Shown piece by piece: positions 59,447-64,000 of a stretch of 64,000 nt of DNA. A program made the position numbers and the translations under genes. The notes under the pieces were generated by a model. The model did not search any database and was not told the origin of the DNA. It saw only the letters and a list, made by a program, of their open reading frames with translations. The stretch comes from Nitrososphaera sp. GTDB taxonomy: Archaea; Thermoproteota; Nitrososphaeria; Nitrososphaerales; Nitrososphaeraceae. Numbering within the stretch: position 1 is the first letter of the stretch; every line of letters begins with the position of its first letter. Where the stretch lies: the NCBI RefSeq assembly GCF_013388945.1, contig NZ_JACAEH010000004.1, forward strand, positions 363,754-427,753, in the 5' to 3' direction.

Positions 59447-60196
59447 ATGCCCGGCATAAGGATGGCGCTCCTTGGCGCGATAGCCACGACGATAGTTATA
59501 GGGATAGGGGTACTGATAGCCATAGGGCCGTCACTGATACAGACGCTTGAGCGCACCAAGCCGACGCCTGTGATGCTCTCGTTTTCAATGGTGAACGGCT
59601 GGAACGCGCCGCAGTGGTGCAACGATCTCGCCTCGGTGCTCCAAAAGCACGACGTCAAGGCCACGGTGTTTGTGACAGGCGAGGTGGCGGAGCAGCACCC
59701 CGAGTGCGTGACTGCCTTTGCCTCCCAGGGCACCGACGTGGGGAGCCAGACCTACAGGTACGTCAACCTCAACGCCGTCGCAGACTACCAGTATGCGCTT
59801 GAAGAGGTGAGGATGGGCAAGGAGGCAGTCGACAGGGCCGGCAACATAGACTCGCACGTCTTCAGGGCGCCGTTTGGCGAGACCAACCAGGACATCTACT
59901 CGCTCCTCTCAAGCTCGGACATAACCGCCGACTTTTCCTACACGACGCAGTACAACAAGTACGAGGGAGACCAGTTCGTCAAGCACGACCTCGTGTCGTG
60001 CGACTGCCGCGACGAGCCGGAGAGAATAGAGCAGCTTCTGAAGCTCGACCTGCCCATCATAATAAACATCGACAACAACACAGCCGTCGGCGAGATAGAG
60101 AGCCTGATAGTCTCGCTCAAGGAAAAGGAGATGAGCCTTGTCAGCGCGTCAGAGCTGACCGAGACTGACCTGACGGTGGAGGGAGCATCGGCATGA
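59447..60196 (+). CDS. Membrane-anchored polysaccharide deacetylase family protein
   Basis: N-terminal TM; VKATVFVTGEVAEQHPECVTAFASQGTDVGSQTY, FRAPFGETN. Confidence 0.8.
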   Translation: MPGIRMALLGAIATTIVIGIGVLIAIGPSLIQTLERTKPTPVMLSFSMVNGWNAPQWCNDLASVLQKHDVKATVFVTGEVAEQHPECVTAFASQGTDVGSQTYRYVNLNAVADYQYALEEVRMGKEAVDRAGNIDSHVFRAPFGETNQDIYSLLSSSDITADFSYTTQYNKYEGDQFVKHDLVSCDCRDEPERIEQLLKLDLPIIINIDNNTAVGEIESLIVSLKEKEMSLVSASELTETDLTVEGASA

Positions 60197-61614
60197 CAGA
60201 CCCCAGCGACAAGTCGTACGTGCCGGCTTCCCGGTTCACGTCCCGGCAAAAGGTGGCGCAGTCCGGCAGGATAAAAGTAAGCAAGGGGGCGTGGGTGTTC
60301 AGGGTCCTTGTCATCCTTGCCCTGCTTGTATTCATGACGTACATGATACAGCGCGGCTGGGAGGCTCAGGACCCGTTCCTTCTGGCAGGCATAATCTTTC
60401 CGATACACGCCGTTAACGCGCTTGTGATTGGATGGATCTTTTTCAAGTCGCCGGCGACCGGCAAGCTCGGGGACGACCTTGTGACAGTCATCATCCCCGT
60501 ATACAACCAGCACGGGATGATAGAGACAGTCGTAGACGCGATATTCAGGTCGACATACAAGAACCTGGAAGTCGTAGCCATAAACGACGGGAGCAAGGAC
60601 GGGACGACTGACGCTCTCAACAAGCTGGCCGCCAAGTACCCGAAGCTGAAGGTCATCCACAAAAAGAACGAAGGCAAGCGCAAGGCCATTGCGTCTGCGT
60701 TCTACAACTCCAAGGGCACTTTCCTGGTGTTCATCGACTCTGACAGCGTGGTCGACGCAAACGCCATCGCAGAGCTGGTCAGAGCGTTCAAGGGCGACCC
60801 CAAGGTGGGAGCGGTGGTGGGACTTGCAAAGGTCTGGAACTCGCACAAGAACACGCTGACAAAGTTCCAGGACGTGTGGTACGACAACTCGTTTAACATA
60901 CGCAAGGCCGCAGAGAGCTACTTTGGAAGCGTGCTGTGCTGCTCGGGCTGCCTCTCTGCATACAGGCGCGAGACCATCGCAAGCTACGTGCCGTACTGGA
61001 CCAAGGCCAAGGTCCCGCTTGCCGACGACAGGGAAATGACGACTTATGTCATTGCGCCAAAGAAGGGCAAGCAGCTGATGACCCCGACGACTAAAAACAT
61101 GATGAAGTGGATGTCAAACTTTGATGATGCAGAGGACCGCAGCCTCACCGGCCAGGCGCTCATGCAGTGGAAGGCAGTCTACGTCCCAAGCGCAGTCGTC
61201 TACACAGAAGTCCCAGACGCGATGAAGATATTTTTAAAGCAGCAGAAGCGCTGGAAGCGCGGCACGCTGCGCGTGAACTTTTTTGTCAGCGGCTTTTTCT
61301 GGCGCCGGAACCCCGTGATGTCGCTTTTGATATTCTACATGGAGTTCATGTACATGTTCATCAGCCCGCTTCTGGTGGTGACTTCTTTTATCTACGAGCC
61401 TCTTGTGCTGAACAACTACTGGGCGCCGATGATAATCCTGGCAGGCATGATACTGACCGGCATCGCCCAGGGCGTCGACTACAAGTTCCGCGACCCCGGC
61501 TCAAAGTACTGGCACTACAAGCCGCTTGAGACTTTGATGTTTGCGTTCGTGCATTGCTGGCTCATATTCCCGGCAATCTGGAGCCTGCGCAAGAACGACT
61601 GGGGGACGAGATGA
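60193..61614 (+). CDS. Family 2 glycosyltransferase, processive synthase-like, copy 2
   Basis: VTVIIPVYNQHGMIETVVDAIFRSTYKN, DSDSVVDANA, QQKRWKRGTLR; same length (473 aa) as copy 1. Confidence 0.9.
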   Translation: MTDPSDKSYVPASRFTSRQKVAQSGRIKVSKGAWVFRVLVILALLVFMTYMIQRGWEAQDPFLLAGIIFPIHAVNALVIGWIFFKSPATGKLGDDLVTVIIPVYNQHGMIETVVDAIFRSTYKNLEVVAINDGSKDGTTDALNKLAAKYPKLKVIHKKNEGKRKAIASAFYNSKGTFLVFIDSDSVVDANAIAELVRAFKGDPKVGAVVGLAKVWNSHKNTLTKFQDVWYDNSFNIRKAAESYFGSVLCCSGCLSAYRRETIASYVPYWTKAKVPLADDREMTTYVIAPKKGKQLMTPTTKNMMKWMSNFDDAEDRSLTGQALMQWKAVYVPSAVVYTEVPDAMKIFLKQQKRWKRGTLRVNFFVSGFFWRRNPVMSLLIFYMEFMYMFISPLLVVTSFIYEPLVLNNYWAPMIILAGMILTGIAQGVDYKFRDPGSKYWHYKPLETLMFAFVHCWLIFPAIWSLRKNDWGTR

Positions 61615-61775
61615 TGCAGGCCTTCCAGATATCCACAAAGTGCAGCAGGTGCGACATACTGCTTGACGGCAGGGATCAGTTCGTCGGCCACATGATCCAC
61701 AGCCACGACATGGGCTTTGAGCAGGCAGACGCCGTCTGGAAGTCCATGTGCGCCGCCACCCACAACACACATTAA
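61611..61775 (+). CDS. Small C2H2-type zinc finger protein
   Basis: MMQAFQISTKCSRCDILLDGRDQFVGHMIHSHDMG; ATGA overlap with upstream GT2. Confidence 0.55.
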   Translation: MMQAFQISTKCSRCDILLDGRDQFVGHMIHSHDMGFEQADAVWKSMCAATHNTH

Positions 61776-61797
61776 ACAGAAACGCCGTGCTGATGCC

Positions 61798-62229
61798 GTG
61801 AGCAAGACCCAGTCTGCCGAGTACGACGCGCTGCTGAAGCGACTGCAGGACAAGATGGGGACCGGCGCCAAAAAGGCCACATCAAGGCTTGAAGTCCCGG
61901 TACCGCAGATAATCTGGGTGGGCCAGAAGACTATATTCCGCAACTTTATGGACTTTCCAAAGGCCCTCAGGCGCGACCCCGAGAAATTGCTGCTGTACCT
62001 CAACAAAGAATTAGCGTCTGCCGGCTACATCCAGGGCGAGCGCGTCATCTTTTTGGGCCGCAAGACCCCGTCGTCGTTTGGCGCGCTCATAGACAGGTAC
62101 GTCAAGGACTATGTCCAGTGCCCTGTGTGCGGAAGCCCCGACACCCGCACGGAGAAGAGCAAAAAGCTAGGCTTTTTGATCTGCGAGGCGTGCGGAGCCA
62201 AGTCGTCGATAAAGGGCAACTACGCCTGA
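61798..62229 (+). CDS. Translation initiation factor aIF2 subunit beta
   Basis: IIWVGQKTIFRNFMDFPKALRRDPEKLLLYLNKELASAG, zinc ribbon CPVCGSPDTRTEK...CEACGAKSSIKG; GTG start. Confidence 0.85.
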   Translation: MSKTQSAEYDALLKRLQDKMGTGAKKATSRLEVPVPQIIWVGQKTIFRNFMDFPKALRRDPEKLLLYLNKELASAGYIQGERVIFLGRKTPSSFGALIDRYVKDYVQCPVCGSPDTRTEKSKKLGFLICEACGAKSSIKGNYA

Positions 62230-62435
62230 CCAGACAGAAAGTCGTGCGCGTGCAGGTTCTTTATCCAAGCGCTGACGACTGAAACGTCGTTTTCATAGTG
62301 CCTGCCGACAAGCGCGTTCATTTCGTTAAACTCGGCCACCTTTTTCCTGACGGCGTGGTTCCTTCCGGCGACGTGCACTGATATTTCAGTTGAATCGACA
62401 AGCTCGTCGCACATGTTGCAGCGCAGTTTCTCCAT
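62220..62435 (-). CDS. Small U1/matrin-like C2H2 zinc finger protein
   Basis: MEKLRCNMCDELVDSTEISVHVAGRNHAVRKK. Confidence 0.6.
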   Translation of the reverse strand: MEKLRCNMCDELVDSTEISVHVAGRNHAVRKKVAEFNEMNALVGRHYENDVSVVSAWIKNLHAHDFLSGQA

Positions 62436-62499
62436 GCCTGCATGAGTCCTGCGCCCGGATTTCTACCATGACACCAAGCGCGCTTGCCACATTCGTCAG

Positions 62500-62997
62500 C
62501 TATTTTTGATCATCGTGCGTGCGCAGAACGTCGAGCACGTGCGCAAGCTCGGGGTCGCTTGTCAGCCTGTCAATAAAGCCGCGAACAATCTGCCTGGTCG
62601 TGCGCTCTGCCGCGCCTTCTCCCCTGTGCTGCCTGTTTACAACTTGTTCATACACAAACGGGCTGATGTAAATCGAGCACACGTCTGCAATCCATCCAAA
62701 CAGAGTTGCAGTCGTCTTGTCGTCGAGCATCTGCTGGCGCTTTTCTTCAAACATCTTGCCGATTATCCTGACGTTGTAGAGGTACATCTTTTTGCCGGTC
62801 TTGCTGTCGTGGCCGGTGAAAAGCACGTTGTCGCGCTCGTCATAGATGAGCCCGAACGAGGCGTTGCCGGGCATTTTCACGTGCCGCGACTTTTGCGCGT
62901 GGTCAAACAGCCCGTCCATGAGCGCCTTGAGGAGGGCGTAGAACCGCTCGGCTGCTTTCTGGCGCTCTTCCTTGTCCTCCTTCTTTAAAATGCCCAC
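62500..62997 (-). CDS. Conserved hypothetical protein
   Basis: 165 aa ORF. Confidence 0.55.
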   Translation of the reverse strand: MGILKKEDKEERQKAAERFYALLKALMDGLFDHAQKSRHVKMPGNASFGLIYDERDNVLFTGHDSKTGKKMYLYNVRIIGKMFEEKRQQMLDDKTTATLFGWIADVCSIYISPFVYEQVVNRQHRGEGAAERTTRQIVRGFIDRLTSDPELAHVLDVLRTHDDQK

Positions 62998-63212
62998 TTC
63001 CTCAATGCACGCCGCCGGCGAATTAAAATGTTGGTTACAAACGCGGTTGTTGAGGCGGAAAAAAACCTTGCAAAATATATGAGATGTACCTTCTCAATCG
63101 ATAAAAATTCCAAAAAATCGCCTCGATCAACGCGCCCATGTCAACCTTGTTCACTACCAAATTGGATAATGTTGACTATTGGTTCTAAGTACGAACCAGG
63201 CTGTATCTCATC

Positions 63213-63431
63213 ATGACAGCCATAATGTCGCTTCACACCGAAGCAACCAACAACAGCAACTTTACGACCGGCCAGAGCTGGGGCGCACTGAGGAAGGCAT
63301 GGAAGGGATACCGCATCGCAAAGGTTCAGGGCGATGCTGCAAGGATGAGGGAATACGCAGGCAAGATCCGCAAGATCCAGGGCGAGCTCGGCGTAAGTGT
63401 TGCCTCCTTTCCGCACCTAGGCATAAACTAG
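63213..63431 (+). CDS. Small basic hypothetical protein
   Basis: 72 aa ORF, isolated with its own promoter-like upstream region. Confidence 0.5.
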   Translation: MTAIMSLHTEATNNSNFTTGQSWGALRKAWKGYRIAKVQGDAARMREYAGKIRKIQGELGVSVASFPHLGIN

Positions 63432-63457
63432 GCGCGGAAAACTTCTCTTTTTTCTTA

Positions 63458-63970
63458 TTATCCGTAAATCGAACCGCTTGAGAGATGCTGCTTTAGTTTC
63501 GCCTCAATCGCTCCCTTTGGCAATGCGCCGATTATGACGTCGACTGCCTTGCCGTTCTTGAATATCATCATTGTGGGTATGCTCTGGATTCCAAACGAGC
63601 CTGCAACGCGTGGGTTCTCGTCGACGTTGAGCTTGCCAAACACCACCTTGCCAGAATATTCTTTTGCAAGCTGGTCTATCGAGGGCGCCACCATCCTGCA
63701 CGGCCCGCACCACGCGGCCCAGAAATCCACGAGAAGGACTGGGTATCTTGCAACCTCTGTCGAGAAGTTGGAGTCTGTGAGGTGCACCGGTGCTGTTATC
63801 GAAGAGAGCGCTGCCCTTGCCTCGGCTGCCTTTTGCAGCTCGGCCATCTTTTTCTGCTTTATCGCCTCAAGCTCGTCGTCGGACACGGCGTGAGGTTGGC
63901 AAAAAGCGCTATTATTCTTTTGGGGATAGGTAATTATCCGGCCGACAAGCATTCCTTTCGATCCCGACAT
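63458..63970 (-). CDS. Thioredoxin-domain protein with N-terminal extension
   Basis: VDFWAAWCGPCRMVAPSIDQLAKEY; MSGSKGMLVGR start assumed. Confidence 0.88.
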   Translation of the reverse strand: MSGSKGMLVGRIITYPQKNNSAFCQPHAVSDDELEAIKQKKMAELQKAAEARAALSSITAPVHLTDSNFSTEVARYPVLLVDFWAAWCGPCRMVAPSIDQLAKEYSGKVVFGKLNVDENPRVAGSFGIQSIPTMMIFKNGKAVDVIIGALPKGAIEAKLKQHLSSGSIYG

Positions 63971-64000
63971 GGCTGATGAAGAGAAGGACATCGAGGTCGA

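Noticed and set aside
1-64000. CRISPR array
   Set aside because: No regularly spaced direct repeats seen anywhere in the window and no cas genes among the ORFs.

Overview
The window looks like a chromosomal segment of an ammonia-oxidising thaumarchaeon of the Nitrososphaera type. The support is an archaeal information-processing and biosynthetic gene set (PCNA, Csl4, CDC48, aIF2-beta, MptE), Amt, a NirK-like cupredoxin, and a GC-rich core interrupted by AT-rich islands. From 1 to about 16.2 kb lies an accessory/defence island. It carries a ribbon-helix-helix (RHH)/integrase module, a same-strand MBL nuclease - N6 adenine methylase - PLD/SNF2 helicase cluster, and a TIR-APAZ + short Argonaute pair with the hallmarks of a SPARTA system, here in an archaeon. 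The remainder is mostly core metabolism: guaA, mptE, valS, folP, guaB, pheA, csl4, cdc48, lysA, a nirK-like gene, hisGDC-HAD-BHAF, a class II HMG-CoA reductase, an Amt transporter and an exopolysaccharide cluster. Non-coding highlights are: (i) a tRNA-Ser(UGA) that appears to contain two introns, one in the D-loop; (ii) a ~50 bp three-half-site hairpin element in two diverged but structurally conserved copies, between folP and guaB and between the HMGR gene and hisG; (iii) a ~100 nt structured ncRNA-like element directly downstream of the Argonaute gene. All calls come from reading the sequence and from remembered family motifs. No searches or folding programs were run.
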